Shown in pieces: positions 51,007 to 58,996 of a stretch of DNA of 64,000 nt. The notes under the pieces were generated by a model. That model saw only the letters and a program-made list of their open reading frames with translations. It ran no database searches and was not told where the DNA came from. Position 1 is the stretch's first letter, and each line of letters opens with the position of its first letter. Position numbers and translations under genes: made by a program. The DNA is from Phenylobacterium haematophilum (GTDB lineage: Bacteria > Pseudomonadota > Alphaproteobacteria > Caulobacterales > Caulobacteraceae), in assembly GCF_014196295.1 (NCBI RefSeq), contig NZ_JACIDK010000003.1:124001-188000 (forward strand), written 5' to 3'.

Positions 51007-53040
51007 ATGGGCAGACCAGGTTCCGGCGCCGCACGCGCCATCGCCCTCGTCGGCGCGGCGGGAGCCGGTAAGACAACCCTTATGGAAGCCATGCTGTTCG
51101 CGGCCGGTGCGATCCCGCGCCAGGGCGAGGTCGGCTCGGCCAGCGTCGGGGACGCCAGTCCCGAGGCGCGGGCCCGCGGGCAGTCGATCGAGTTCAACGT
51201 CGCGGGCTTCGAGTTCATGGGCGACCGCTATGCGGTGATCGACTGTCCCGGATCGCCGGAGTTCGCCGGGACGGAGGACTATGTGCTGCCGGCGGTGGAT
51301 CTGGCGATCATCGTCGCCGATCCGAACCCGATGCGGGCGCATCTGCTGCAGCCGATCTTCAAGGAACTGGAGGCGCGGCGCACGCCGCACGCGGTGTTCG
51401 TCAACAAGATCGACCAGGCGCGCGGCGGGCTGGACGAGCTGATGGCGGCGATGGCCCCGGCGTCCGGAAACCGGCTGGTCGCCCGGCAGATCCCGATGGT
51501 CGAGAAAGAGCACGTGACCGGGTTCGTCGACCTGGCGCTGGAGCGGGCCTTCATCTACCGGCCGGGTCAGCCGAGCCAGCAGGTCGATCTCGCCGGCGAC
51601 ATGGCGGCGTTGGAGGCCGATGCGCGGTTCCGCATGCTCGAGCAGCTGGCCGATTTCGACGACACGCTGATGGAGCAGTTGCTGTCGGATCTCAGTCCGG
51701 AGCGGGACGCGGTGTTCGCCGACCTGGTGGCGGATCTGGCGCAGGGGTTGATCACCCCGGTGTTCTTTGGTTCGGCGCTGAACGGGTTCGGGGTGCGGCG
51801 GCTGTTGAAGGCGCTGCGGCACGAGACCCCGGACGTCGTCGCGGCCGCCGCCCGCATGGGACTGGACGGGCCCTGCACCTACATCTTCAAGACCTCGTAC
51901 GCCGGCCAGGCGGGCAAGATCGCCTATGGTCGGGTGATGCAGGGCGAACTGGCCGACGGCCAGGAGCTGACCCTGGGCGGCGGCGACAAGGCGCGGGCCA
52001 GCGGCCTGACCACGTTCTCCTCGCCCAGCGGTAAGAAGACCGACAAGGCGCTGGAAGGCGAGGTGGTGGCGATCGGCAAGCTGGAGGCGGCGAGCCCCGG
52101 CATGGTGGTTTCGATGGACGGGAAGGCGCGCACCCTGGCGCAGCCGGCGTTCCCGCCGGCGACGCTCTTCTCGATGTCGATCTCGGCCAAGGACCGCAAG
52201 GACGACGTGCGGCTGTCGGCGGCGCTGAACAAGCTGGCGGAAGAGGACCCGGCGATCGTCATCGCCCAGGATCCGGCCACCCAGGAGACTATCGTCTCCG
52301 GCCGCGGCGAGGCGCACCTGCAGGTGCTGCTGGAGCGGCTGAAGCGGCGGTTCGGCGTGGAGGCGGCGACCGGCCGGCCGAAGGTCTCCTACCAGGAGAG
52401 CTTGCGCAAACCGGTGACACAGCGCGGGCGGCACAAGAAGCAGACCGGCGGCCACGGTCAGTTCGGCGACGTGGTGCTGGAAATCCGGCCGCGGGCGCGC
52501 GGCGAGGGCTTTTCGTTCTCGCAGAAGATCACCGGCGGGGTGGTGCCCAAGCAGTGGATCCCCTCGGTCGAGCAGGGCGTGCGCGACGCCATGGAGCGCG
52601 GGGCGTTCGGGTTCCCGGTGACCGACGTCGAGGTGGTGCTGGTCGACGGCTCCTACCACAGCGTCGACTCCTCGGAGATGAGCTTCCGGGCGGCGGGGCG
52701 GCTGGCGATGAGCGAGGGCCTGCGGGCCGCCGCGCCCTATCTGCTGGAGCCGGTCGAGAAGCTGGTCATCCACGCGCCGCAGGCCTCGACCTCGAAGATC
52801 ACCCAGGCGGTGACCGCGCGGCGCGGCCAGATCCTCGGCTTTTCCCCGCGTGAAGGCTGGAGCGGCTGGGACGAGATCGAGGTCTGCCTGCCGCGGGCCG
52901 AGCGCCAGGACCTGATCCAGGAGCTGCGCGGACTGACCCAGGGGCTGGGCGAGTTTACGGCGGAGTTCGACCACATGGCCGAGCTGCCCGGCAAGCTGGC
53001 CGAGCAGGTGACCAAGGGCGGCGAGCAGCACGTGGCCTAG
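51007..53040 (+). CDS. EF-G-like translational GTPase paralogue with altered switch regions
   Basis: 677 residues from the ATG at 51007 (GGGAGGG upstream). It has G1 GAAGAGKTT (16-24), G4 NKID (132-135), and EF-G domains II-V (for example KKQTGGHGQFGDVVLEIRP and GFPVTDVEVVLVDGSYH). Unlike EF-G, switch I lacks RGITI (it is RGQSIE, 57-62), and the DTPGH motif is DCPGS, with Ser 83 in place of the catalytic His. GTP hydrolysis is probably slow or triggered differently. It resembles the FusA2-like paralogues of other bacteria, whose roles are not established. Its stop interlocks with tyrA at CTAG. Confidence 0.88.
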   Translation: MGRPGSGAARAIALVGAAGAGKTTLMEAMLFAAGAIPRQGEVGSASVGDASPEARARGQSIEFNVAGFEFMGDRYAVIDCPGSPEFAGTEDYVLPAVDLAIIVADPNPMRAHLLQPIFKELEARRTPHAVFVNKIDQARGGLDELMAAMAPASGNRLVARQIPMVEKEHVTGFVDLALERAFIYRPGQPSQQVDLAGDMAALEADARFRMLEQLADFDDTLMEQLLSDLSPERDAVFADLVADLAQGLITPVFFGSALNGFGVRRLLKALRHETPDVVAAAARMGLDGPCTYIFKTSYAGQAGKIAYGRVMQGELADGQELTLGGGDKARASGLTTFSSPSGKKTDKALEGEVVAIGKLEAASPGMVVSMDGKARTLAQPAFPPATLFSMSISAKDRKDDVRLSAALNKLAEEDPAIVIAQDPATQETIVSGRGEAHLQVLLERLKRRFGVEAATGRPKVSYQESLRKPVTQRGRHKKQTGGHGQFGDVVLEIRPRARGEGFSFSQKITGGVVPKQWIPSVEQGVRDAMERGAFGFPVTDVEVVLVDGSYHSVDSSEMSFRAAGRLAMSEGLRAAAPYLLEPVEKLVIHAPQASTSKITQAVTARRGQILGFSPREGWSGWDEIEVCLPRAERQDLIQELRGLTQGLGEFTAEFDHMAELPGKLAEQVTKGGEQHVA

Positions 53041-53966
53041 TGCTTGCCGCGGTCGCGTCCGAAGTTGGGTTCGGCGCTTTCCTGACCGGCGGCGATGATG
53101 CCGCGGCGGATTTCGCGGGTGCGGCTGAAGAGGTCGTAGAGCTTGTCGGCCTCGCCCCAGCGGATGGCGCGCGACAGCGCCTGGAGGTCCTCGGTGAAGC
53201 GGCCGAGGATTTCCAGGACCGCGTCCTTGTTGGCCACGAAGACGTCGCGCCACATGGTCGGGTCGGAGGCGGCGATGCGGGTGAAGTCGCGGAAGCCGCC
53301 GGCCGAGTACTTCATCACCTCGGCCTGGGTGACCTCCTCCATGTCGGCGGCGGTGCCGACGATGTTGTAGGCGATCAGGTGGGGCAGGTGGCTGGTCACG
53401 GCCAGGACCAGGTCGTGGTGGCCGGCGTCCATCTGTTCGACATTGGCGCCGAGCGCGCGCCAGAACTCGGCCAGGCGGCCGGTCGCCTCGACATAGGCTT
53501 CGTCGTCGCGCGGCTGGGGCGTCAGGATCACCCAGCGGTTCTGGAACAGTTCGGCGAGGCCGGCGTCAGGGCCGGAGTGCTCAGTGCCGGCGATCGGGTG
53601 GCCGGGAATGACGAAGACGTCTTCGGGCAGAGCCTTGGCCATCGCCTCGGCGACGCTGCCCTTGACCGAGCCGACGTCGGTGACCGTGGCGCCCGGCTTC
53701 AGCGCGGACGCGGCGGCGGCGGCGGCCTGGCCCATCGCCAGCACGGGAACGGCCAGGACCACGAGGTCGGCGTCCTTGACCGCCTCGGCGATGTCGCCGG
53801 TGACCTCGTCGGCGTAGCCGAGCTCGAGGATGCGCGCGCGGTGCGCCTCGCTGGCGTCGGCGACGAAGACGTGGCCGACGGCGCCGGCCTCGCGGGCGGC
53901 GCGGATCACCGACGAGCCGATCAGGCCGCAGCCGATCACCGCCATGCGCGGATAGATCACGCTCAC
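53037..53966 (-). CDS. tyrA: Prephenate/arogenate dehydrogenase
   Basis: 309 residues from a GTG inside the hisC stop. The NAD(P) fold opens MAVIGCGLIGSSVIRAAREA, then DVGSVKGSVAEAM and FVIPGHPIAGTEHSGPDAGL, a catalytic-region signature of TyrA. It oxidatively decarboxylates prephenate (or arogenate) toward tyrosine in the cytoplasm. The substrate choice is not settled by sequence. It is the last gene of the aroQ-hisC-tyrA operon, so chorismate flows to tyrosine within one transcript. Confidence 0.93.
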   Translation of the reverse strand: MSVIYPRMAVIGCGLIGSSVIRAAREAGAVGHVFVADASEAHRARILELGYADEVTGDIAEAVKDADLVVLAVPVLAMGQAAAAAASALKPGATVTDVGSVKGSVAEAMAKALPEDVFVIPGHPIAGTEHSGPDAGLAELFQNRWVILTPQPRDDEAYVEATGRLAEFWRALGANVEQMDAGHHDLVLAVTSHLPHLIAYNIVGTAADMEEVTQAEVMKYSAGGFRDFTRIAASDPTMWRDVFVANKDAVLEILGRFTEDLQALSRAIRWGEADKLYDLFSRTREIRRGIIAAGQESAEPNFGRDRGKH

Positions 53967-55093
53967 TGCGCGGCTCCCTTCATGAATTCGGCCAGGGCCT
54001 CGACGACGGCGCGGTTGTGCACTTCCAGGCCGATGGTGATGCGCAGGTGGTTGGGCAGGCCGTAGCCGGCCACGTAGCGGGTGATCAGGCCGCGGGCGCT
54101 GAGGAAGGCGTCGGCCTCCTTGGCGGTCTTGCCCGGGGTGGCCGGGAAGCCGACCAGCACGAAGTTGGCGGCCGAGGGCAGCGGCTCGAGGCCGAGGCCG
54201 CCGAGCTGCTGGGCCAGCCACGGGCGCCACTGATTCACGAGGGCCAGCGAGCGGCGCTGGAAGTCCGCATCGCCGAGCGCGGCGACGGCGGCGAGCTGGG
54301 CCGGGATGTTGACGTTGAACGGCAGGCGGATGCGGTCGACGGCGGCCGCCATCTCCCGCGGCATGTAGGCCCAGCCGACCCGCAGCGCGGCCAGGCCGTG
54401 CAGCTTGGAGAAGGTGCGGGTGACGACGACGTTCTCGAACTCGCGGACCATCGACATGCCGTCCTCGTAGGCCGGGTCGTCGCAGAACTCGGCATAGGCG
54501 CCGTCGAGGCAGAGCACGACGCTGGGCGGCAGGCCCGCGTGCAGGCGGCGGATCTCTTCGCCGGAGTTCCAGGTGCCGGTCGGGTTGGCCGGGTTGGCGA
54601 CGAAGACGATGCGGGTGCGCTCGTCGACCAGCTTCAGGAGCTCGTCGACGTCGATGCGGTAGCCGGGCTCGGGCGCCATGCGCACCTCCGCCTGGCAGGC
54701 GCGCGCGCCGATGGCGTAGGCGCCGAAGCCGAACTCGCCCTGGACGATGTTGTCGCCCGGTTCGAGGAAGGTCTGGTTCAGCATCTGGAAGATCTCGTCC
54801 GAGCCGCAGCCGAACAGCAGGCGATCAGGCTCCAGGCCGTAGGTCGCCGCCAGCGCCTCGCGCAGGATGGTCGAGCGCCCGTCCGGGTACATCTGCAGTT
54901 GGTCGAAAGCGGTCGAGAACGCCTCGCGCGCGGCCGGGCTGGAGCCGAGAATGTTCTCGTTCGCCGACAGCTTCAGCGGATGCTCGACCCCTTCGACCTT
55001 CGACTTGCCCGGTACGTAGGGGGCGATGTCGAGGATGCCCGGCTTGGGCGTCGGGCGCGGGGCGGAGGCGCGGTCGAGAACGGTGTCGGACAT
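53963..55093 (-). CDS. hisC: Histidinol-phosphate/aromatic aminotransferase (HisC family)
   Basis: 376 residues, class I/II PLP aminotransferase. It shows KLSANENILGSSPAA, GCGSDEIFQMLNQTFL, FVANPANPTGTWN, and the Schiff-base Lys in RTFSKLHGLAALRVGW. The family makes histidinol phosphate, but HisC proteins often also transaminate prephenate or hydroxyphenylpyruvate. Lying between chorismate mutase and TyrA suggests an aromatic role here, without any other his gene nearby. It overlaps tyrA by four bases, so they are coupled. Confidence 0.92.
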   Translation of the reverse strand: MSDTVLDRASAPRPTPKPGILDIAPYVPGKSKVEGVEHPLKLSANENILGSSPAAREAFSTAFDQLQMYPDGRSTILREALAATYGLEPDRLLFGCGSDEIFQMLNQTFLEPGDNIVQGEFGFGAYAIGARACQAEVRMAPEPGYRIDVDELLKLVDERTRIVFVANPANPTGTWNSGEEIRRLHAGLPPSVVLCLDGAYAEFCDDPAYEDGMSMVREFENVVVTRTFSKLHGLAALRVGWAYMPREMAAAVDRIRLPFNVNIPAQLAAVAALGDADFQRRSLALVNQWRPWLAQQLGGLGLEPLPSAANFVLVGFPATPGKTAKEADAFLSARGLITRYVAGYGLPNHLRITIGLEVHNRAVVEALAEFMKGAAQ

Positions 55094-55124
55094 GGGTTTT
55101 GCGGCGATGGGAGGGAGCGCCGTC

Positions 55125-55931
55125 TTACACGTCGATCGGCGCCGGCGCAGCCCCGATGACTCCGGTCAGCCGGCCAGGCGCGCGGGCCAGGCGCTCGTCG
55201 CCGGGCTGGTAGAAGCCCATCAGCGCGAACAGCTTGAGACCGCCGGCTTCGGCGATCAGATCGCCGGCGACGCCATCGCGGCCGAGCGCGTTCTCGATAG
55301 CCTGGGCCGTGCCGCCGGCGTCGGTGACCCAGTAGGTCAGGTCCGCGCCGGTGGGTTCGACCTCGACCTCGGCGACGGCCAGGGCGACGTTTGGGCCCCA
55401 GGCCGCCAGGCACGGCAGGGCCGCAAAGACCTTGAGCCGCGGCTCGGCCAGCAGACGGCCCCACCAGGGGGTGTCGGACGAGAGGGCGAGCACGGCGACG
55501 CCGCCGAGAGTCTTGGCGCCGGCGATGGCGTCTTCGGGGCGGGCGACCTGGCGCAGCGAGGGCGCCGCGCCGAAACGCAGGCGCGCGCCTTCGACCGCGC
55601 GGCCGGGATCGCGACCGCCGAAGACGGAGATGTGGAACGGGCCCTGACGCGACAGGCTGTCGCCGATCAGTTCGCGCCAGATGCGGACGACCAGGCTGGG
55701 ACGGGCGGCGTTGCGCGGCTTGTCGAGCAGGGCGCGCAGGAGCTGGGCCTCACGCCCGGGGCGGAGGGCGAACTTGTCGGCGTCGCCGGCGGCGGCTTTG
55801 GCGGCGGCGACCTGGACGGCAAGGCCCGCGCGCTCGTCCACCAGCGCCAGCAGCTGGGCGTCGATCGCGTCGATACGCGCGCGCACGGCCTCGAGGGTGG
55901 GCGGAGCGGACTTGGGATCGGCCTTGGCCAT
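55125..55931 (-). CDS. aroQ: Chorismate mutase with degenerate C-terminal domain
   Basis: 268 residues from an ATG with GGGGGAAAG upstream. Residues 12-95 are an AroQ-type helical mutase (EAVRARIDAIDAQLLALVDER, then VAAAKAAAGDADKFALRPGRE, with an Arg-Lys-Arg active set). Residues about 105-268 look like a PDT/ACT-type C-terminal part (HISVFGGRDPGRAVEGARL; FALMGFYQPGDERL) but lack the TRF signature of prephenate dehydratase. The mutase makes prephenate for TyrA. The C-terminal domain may be regulatory. First gene of the operon. Confidence 0.88.
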   Translation of the reverse strand: MAKADPKSAPPTLEAVRARIDAIDAQLLALVDERAGLAVQVAAAKAAAGDADKFALRPGREAQLLRALLDKPRNAARPSLVVRIWRELIGDSLSRQGPFHISVFGGRDPGRAVEGARLRFGAAPSLRQVARPEDAIAGAKTLGGVAVLALSSDTPWWGRLLAEPRLKVFAALPCLAAWGPNVALAVAEVEVEPTGADLTYWVTDAGGTAQAIENALGRDGVAGDLIAEAGGLKLFALMGFYQPGDERLARAPGRLTGVIGAAPAPIDV

Positions 55932-56050
55932 ACTTTCCCCCGAAAACGAAGTTTCGGCGCATAGGTCATCGCAGACGATGGCGCAATAGGCCCCTTCGCC
56001 GCAAAAAAGTTGCACGGGAAACCTGTTGCCGTGTGGGGCGGCGCGGCGCC

Positions 56051-56800
56051 CTAGCGCGGTTTGCGGAACACCAGGGTGAACTGGTCGGTCTTGCCGCGGA
56101 TGGACGGGTCGAAGACGTTGGTGGTGTGCGGATCGGCGGCTTCGTGGAACAGCGGGCTTTCGCTCTCCAGCACGAAGCCGGCGGCCTTGAGGTCGCTCTT
56201 CACCGCCGCGGGATCGATGCGATGCAGGCTGTCGGCGGCGCTTATGCCGGAGCCGGGCAGGGCGGCGTGGTCGACCACCAGCAGCACGCCGCCGGGCTTC
56301 AGCGACTTGAAGAGCTCGGCGTCGACCTTGGCGGCGGTCCCGGAAGGGAAGGGCTTCAGATAGAGGTCGTGGTAGTTCTGGACGGTGACGATGGCGTCGA
56401 GGCCGTCGGGCAGGTCGAGCTGCTGGAAGCTGGCGTCGAGCGGGGTGACGTTCTTGTAGGCGTCGGCGACCTTCTTGAGGTTCTCGCCATATGAAGCCTG
56501 GAACTTGATGAACTCCGCCGGCTGGTAGGCGTACACGTGGCCGGTCGGGCCGACGGCGGCCGACAGGATGCGGGTGACGTAGCCGCCGCCGATCACGAAG
56601 TCGGCCACCTTGTCGCCGGTCTTGATGTCGGCCAGGGCCAGCAGCTCGGCGGGCTTACGGGCGGCGTCGCGGGCCACGTCGGCGGCGGGGCGGGCCGGAT
56701 CGGCCAGGGCCGCGGCGATGTTGGTTGGCGGCGCGGCGAGCGCGGGGACCGCCAGGCCGGCGGCGAGCATGAGGGCGAGGATGCTGGTGCGGGTGGTCAT
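56051..56800 (-). CDS. Exported class I methyltransferase-fold protein
   Basis: 249 residues. A signal peptide MTTRTSILALMLAAGLAVPALA precedes a Rossmann methyltransferase fold. The glycine loop is VADFVIGGGYVTRILSAAVG, followed by YAYQPAEFIKFQ and GLDAIVTVQNYHDLYLK, then KPGGVLLVVDHAALPG, common in this family. SAM is not normally found in the periplasm, so the enzyme either binds something else or folds before export. Its function is unknown; homologues with a leader are annotated as methyltransferases. Monocistronic. Confidence 0.78.
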   Translation of the reverse strand: MTTRTSILALMLAAGLAVPALAAPPTNIAAALADPARPAADVARDAARKPAELLALADIKTGDKVADFVIGGGYVTRILSAAVGPTGHVYAYQPAEFIKFQASYGENLKKVADAYKNVTPLDASFQQLDLPDGLDAIVTVQNYHDLYLKPFPSGTAAKVDAELFKSLKPGGVLLVVDHAALPGSGISAADSLHRIDPAAVKSDLKAAGFVLESESPLFHEAADPHTTNVFDPSIRGKTDQFTLVFRKPR

Positions 56801-56922
56801 GGGGACGCCTCTGCTTTTGCCGTCAAGCTAGCCGCGCGCGGACGCTTCGGGAATATCGTTGTTATCGGTTGGAGCGAGTCAGCGGCTCGGCTCACATAGC
56901 TGCGTGACGAGGGGGATGCGCC

Positions 56923-58170
56923 ATGGTTCTGGATCGACGGAATTTCCTGACCGGCGCGGCCGGCGCCGGACTGGTGCTGAGCCTTGGAGGCGCGGCGGCC
57001 GCGCAGGTCGAGGGCCTGAGCAAGATCACCGGCGGGGCGGTTCCGATCTCGCCGCAGGAGCGGGCGGCGCGGATGGCCAAGATCCAGCGGCTGATGAAGG
57101 CGTCGGGACTTTCGGCGCTGGTGGTCGAGGCCGGCGCGTCGCTGACCTACTTCACTGGAGTGCGCTGGTGGCGCAGCGAGCGGGTGACAGCGGCGATCAT
57201 CCCGGTCGAGGGCGAGACCCTGATCGTCACCCCGCACTTCGAGGAGCCGTCGGTGCGCGAGACCCTGGCGGTCCCCGCGCAGGTGCGGGTCTGGCAGGAG
57301 GACGAGGACCCGGCCCTGGTCGTCGCCGACTGGCTGAAGGCGCGCAAGCTCGCCGCGGGCAAGATCGGGGTCGAGGAGACGGTCCGCTTCTTCGTCCATG
57401 ACGGCCTGGCGCGGCGGATGCCCGACGTGCGGTTCGTGTCCGGCGCCGACGTCGTGCGCGGTTGCCGAATGATCAAGTCGCCGGCCGAACTGGCGCTGAT
57501 GCAGCTGGCCGCCGACGTGACGATGGCCGCCTATCGCTACACTCACGGCAAGGTCGAGCGCGGCATGAGCCACGCCGACGTCGGGGCGATCATGCACAAG
57601 GCGACCCGCGCCCTGGGCGGCTCGCCCGAATTCGAGATGGTGCTGGTCGGCCCGGACGCAGCCCTGCCGCACGGTTCGGAGAAGCCGCAGGTCGTGCGCG
57701 AGGGCGAGATCGTGCTGATGGACTGCGGCTGCACCGTCGAAGGCTACCAGTCCGACATCTCGCGAACCTTCGTGTTCGGCGAGCCGACGGCCGCCCAGCG
57801 CAAGGTCTGGAACGAGGTGGCGCGCGGCCAGCAGATCGCCTTCGAGACCGCCCAGGTCGGGGTCGCCGCCGGCGCCGTCGACGACGCCGTGCGCCGCTAC
57901 TACGAGAGCCTGGGCTATGGGCCGGACTACGGCCTGCCGGGCTTGTCGCACCGGACCGGGCACGGCATCGGCATGGAGGGCCACGAGCCAATCAACTTCG
58001 TGCGCGGCGAGGCGACGAAGCTGGCGCCGGGCATGTGCCTGTCCAACGAGCCGGGGCTCTATCTGCCCGGCCGATTCGGGGTGCGGCTGGAGGACTGCCT
58101 CTATATGACCGAGCAGGGGCCGCGCTGGTTCTCCACGCCGCCGACCTCGATCGACCGGCCGATGGGCTGA
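56923..58170 (+). CDS. Tat-exported M24 (Xaa-Pro) aminopeptidase-family protein
   Basis: 415 residues. The N-terminus DRRNFLTGAAGAGLVLSLGG is a Tat signal (RRxFLxG) with a cut near AAAA-Q. The N-terminal creatinase-like domain spans about 45-180. The pita-bread domain (about 185-410) keeps the full metal set by count: Asp 267, Asp 278, His 347, Glu 376 and Glu 390. Such enzymes cut the X-Pro bond or act on creatine-like amides; export through Tat implies a folded metalloenzyme in the periplasm. No neighbour overlaps it. Confidence 0.92.
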   Translation: MVLDRRNFLTGAAGAGLVLSLGGAAAAQVEGLSKITGGAVPISPQERAARMAKIQRLMKASGLSALVVEAGASLTYFTGVRWWRSERVTAAIIPVEGETLIVTPHFEEPSVRETLAVPAQVRVWQEDEDPALVVADWLKARKLAAGKIGVEETVRFFVHDGLARRMPDVRFVSGADVVRGCRMIKSPAELALMQLAADVTMAAYRYTHGKVERGMSHADVGAIMHKATRALGGSPEFEMVLVGPDAALPHGSEKPQVVREGEIVLMDCGCTVEGYQSDISRTFVFGEPTAAQRKVWNEVARGQQIAFETAQVGVAAGAVDDAVRRYYESLGYGPDYGLPGLSHRTGHGIGMEGHEPINFVRGEATKLAPGMCLSNEPGLYLPGRFGVRLEDCLYMTEQGPRWFSTPPTSIDRPMG

Positions 58171-58242
58171 CATCCTGCTGACAGGTTCTGGCGCCGGGGG
58201 CGGCGATGATGCGTTTCGTCATCGCGCGTCTGGAGCATCGCC

Positions 58243-58821
58243 ATGGGCAAGCACATCGCCTTCATCGTCATCGACAACTTCGCCGATTGGGAGCACGCGC
58301 AGCTGAGCGCCGCGGCACGGACCTATTTCGACGGGGCGACCTCGTTCCACACGCCGGGCGGGCGGCCGGTCACCTCGATGGGCGGCATGACCATCGACCC
58401 CGGATCGGCCATCGAGGACCTGACGCCGGACGCGTACGACGCGCTGGTGGTGATCGGGTCGGACGGCTGGACCGGCGACGACGCGCCCGACATCGCCCCG
58501 GTGCTGCGGGCCGCGGACGAGGCCGGCAAAGTGGTCGGAGCGATCTGCGCCGGGACGGTGGCGGCGGCGCGCGCCGGTCTGTTGGACAGCCGGCGCCACA
58601 CCTCCAACGCGCTCGACTTCATGCGCTGCTATACGCCCGGCTACCGGGCCTGGGACCTCTATGTCGACACCCCGGCGGCGGTGCGCGACGGCACCCTGGT
58701 GACGGCGGCCGGCTCGGCGCCGGTCACCTTCACGATCGAGGTGCTGGGCGCGCTGCATCCCGAGCGGGCCGACAGCCTGGCGCAGTTCCGGGCGATGTGC
58801 GCGGCGGAGCTGGCGGGGTGA
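58243..58821 (+). CDS. DJ-1/PfpI-family protein
   Basis: 192 residues with a flavodoxin-like fold. The nucleophile elbow is VVGAICAGTVAAARAGLLD, with Cys 102, and the companion acid is expected in the DNFADWEHAQ loop (near Glu 17). LVVIGSDGWTGDD and HTSNALDFMRCYTPGYRAWD complete the family pattern. Members act as deglycases, chaperones or small-molecule hydrolases; this group often lacks a proven substrate. Transcribed alone with a short upstream gap. Confidence 0.88.
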   Translation: MGKHIAFIVIDNFADWEHAQLSAAARTYFDGATSFHTPGGRPVTSMGGMTIDPGSAIEDLTPDAYDALVVIGSDGWTGDDAPDIAPVLRAADEAGKVVGAICAGTVAAARAGLLDSRRHTSNALDFMRCYTPGYRAWDLYVDTPAAVRDGTLVTAAGSAPVTFTIEVLGALHPERADSLAQFRAMCAAELAG

Positions 58822-58841
58822 TCTACGAGCCTAGTTCAAGA

Positions 58842-58970
58842 TGTCGTCCCGGAAAGCCCGCAGGGCTTGTCGGGGACGCATTCGCGCGGGAAGGGGCGAC
58901 GGCCCGGGGCCGAGCCGAGTTCTAATTCATCTGATGTCATCCCGGTCTTGCTGCGCAGACCGGGATGACA
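58842..58970. repeat. Composite palindromic repeat, copy 3
   Basis: Same layout as 48803-48940. A first stem around TCCCGGAA to TCGGGGA (58847-58876) is followed by TTCGCGCGGGAAGGGG and GGCCGAGCCG. A second stem, 58935-58970, has TGTCATCCCGGTCTTGCTGC pairing with GCAGACCGGGATGACA. It fills the gap after the DJ-1 gene and before the convergent DUF2125 gene. Confidence 0.75.
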
Positions 58971-58996
58971 CGCGATGGGGCGACCGCGGTGAGGCG

